In this document: positions 6,115 through 6,611 of the stretch, piece by piece
Numbering within the stretch: position 1 is the first letter of the stretch
How the letters are laid out: every line of letters begins with the position of its first letter
Assembly: GCA_001897035.1 (NCBI GenBank)
Contig: MKRS01000571.1
Span: forward strand, 1 to 6,611
From: Bacteroidales bacterium 45-6
GTDB taxonomy: Bacteria > Bacteroidota > Bacteroidia > Bacteroidales > Dysgonomonadaceae
Direction: 5' to 3'
Length of the DNA: 6,611 nucleotides
The notes under the pieces: generated by a model
Databases searched by the model: none
Seen by the model: the letters and a program-made list of their open reading frames with translations, nothing else
What the model was told of the DNA's origin: nothing
Program-made: the position numbers and the translations under genes

Positions 6115-6488
6115 TTGTGTGGTATGTATATTATTGTTTATCTGTTGATTATGAAATAGATATATAGGTATCCCAGTTCAGACTTTAAGTAGATTGATCT
6201 AAAAACAAACATTGCTGACGGATAATTCGACATGAGGGGACTTCTCGGATTTTATATTCATTTGGAAAGGAGGTGATTGCTGGGGGGATTTTTGTTGACG
6301 GGCAGAGACTCGTTGTTTTTCCATTTTCCATACCTCAATTTCGGTGTGAAGCGGTGTGGATGAGGAATAGGCTTGCGACCGAAAGCCGTCGGCCCTTCCG
6401 TATCCTGACGCCCCGTCTTCTTATGCTGTTTTCCTGAATTGTGATACCAGGATGTGCATGATGCTGACACAGGAAGAACGTGTAGTAT
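6115..6488. other. Stretch with no convincing gene
   Basis: Short open frames exist on both strands but none shows a recognised domain, good start or family pattern. The part from about 6290 to 6490 is less AT-rich and could be decayed remains of the C39 gene or an inserted or repetitive intergenic element. After the stop at 6489, a shifted frame reads EYYTFF, which could continue the C39 helix, but the match then fades. An AAAGGAGGTGA sequence lies on the plus strand near 6267-6277 with no good gene behind it. Confidence 0.5.
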
Positions 6489-6560
6489 TCAGGTAATTTG
6501 CAGGCAGGACGGGCCGCAATCCATGGCATCGAGTTGTTTATAGTGTGGAAATGATTTCAT
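6489..6560 (-). pseudogene. 5' fragment of a peptidase C39 (double-glycine leader peptidase/exporter) gene
   Basis: The reverse frame from the ATG at 6560 encodes 23 residues containing HYKQLDAMDCGPSCL, followed by QIT and a TGA. This is the start of peptidase C39 domains found at the N-terminus of bacteriocin/RiPP ABC exporters: the oxyanion Gln in KQLD, the catalytic Cys in DCGP and the following CL helix. Those proteins normally continue for hundreds of residues, through the catalytic His and Asp, a membrane domain and an ATPase. None of these is readable here. Just after the stop a +1-shifted frame gives EYYTFF, resembling the usual KYYGK continuation, which suggests an indel followed by decay or deletion. 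The gene would have cleaved leaders after GG and exported the peptide. The motif is recognised with good confidence. Confidence 0.75.
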
Positions 6561-6611
6561 ATTAAGATCTATTCATCATTTATCAATTAAGCCATACCAA
6601 TTTCTATTGTA

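Noticed and set aside
6267..6278. Minus-strand ATCACCTCCTTT as the 3' end of a 16S rRNA
   Set aside because: The upstream bases do not match the conserved 16S terminal helix, so only the short tail motif agrees.
6258..6529. Minus-strand open frames of 64-70 codons
   Set aside because: Residue composition is unlike a folded protein and no motif is recognised; one overlaps the C39 fragment in another frame. Treated as remnant or intergenic sequence.

Overview
The window looks like chromosomal DNA of a Bacteroidales bacterium (Bacteroides or Parabacteroides type). It carries an HU-HIG/DUF4469 DNA-binding protein typical of that order. A near-perfect Bacteroides promoter (TTG, 20 nt, TATATTTG) lies upstream of that gene. 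Most genes lack a Shine-Dalgarno sequence, and several proteins are of kinds found in Bacteroidetes RiPP (ribosomally made, post-translationally modified peptide) loci. Every gene I can support is on the minus strand, so transcription runs from high to low coordinates.

Layout in the direction of transcription. At 6560-6489 is a short dead fragment with the start and catalytic Cys motif of a peptidase C39 (double-glycine leader peptidase/exporter), cut off by a stop. About 370 nt with no recognisable gene follow. Next comes a GC-rich HU-HIG gene (5861-5142) with its own promoter. A 23-bp tandem palindromic repeat (5131-5056) and a 13-bp-stem hairpin (4961-4924) follow it. Then comes a stand-alone LytTR DNA-binding protein (4855-4544). 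The same reading frame continues past its TGA for 28 codons and ends in a GG-x3-CxxCxxC stop tail (4543-4457).

The main unit is an AT-rich, apparently co-transcribed block. It holds a LanC-like protein lacking the zinc ligands (4321-3272), a GT2/GT7-C glycosyltransferase (3275-2490), a B12-binding-type radical SAM enzyme (2412-538), and the N-terminal part of a secreted TPR-like/aspartyl-protease-family protein (541 to beyond the left edge). The LanC/GT and radical SAM/protease pairs each overlap by ATGA.

Interpretation: this resembles a peptide-modification locus combining LanC-like, glycosyltransferase, radical SAM and protease functions under a LytTR regulator, with a broken C39 exporter nearby. 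The most novel candidate is the Cys-rich tail in frame with the LytTR gene. It could be a RiPP precursor core fused to, or derived from, a LytTR domain, now separated from it by a single TGA. No separate full-length precursor and no lanthipeptide dehydratase is visible, so the product chemistry is open.
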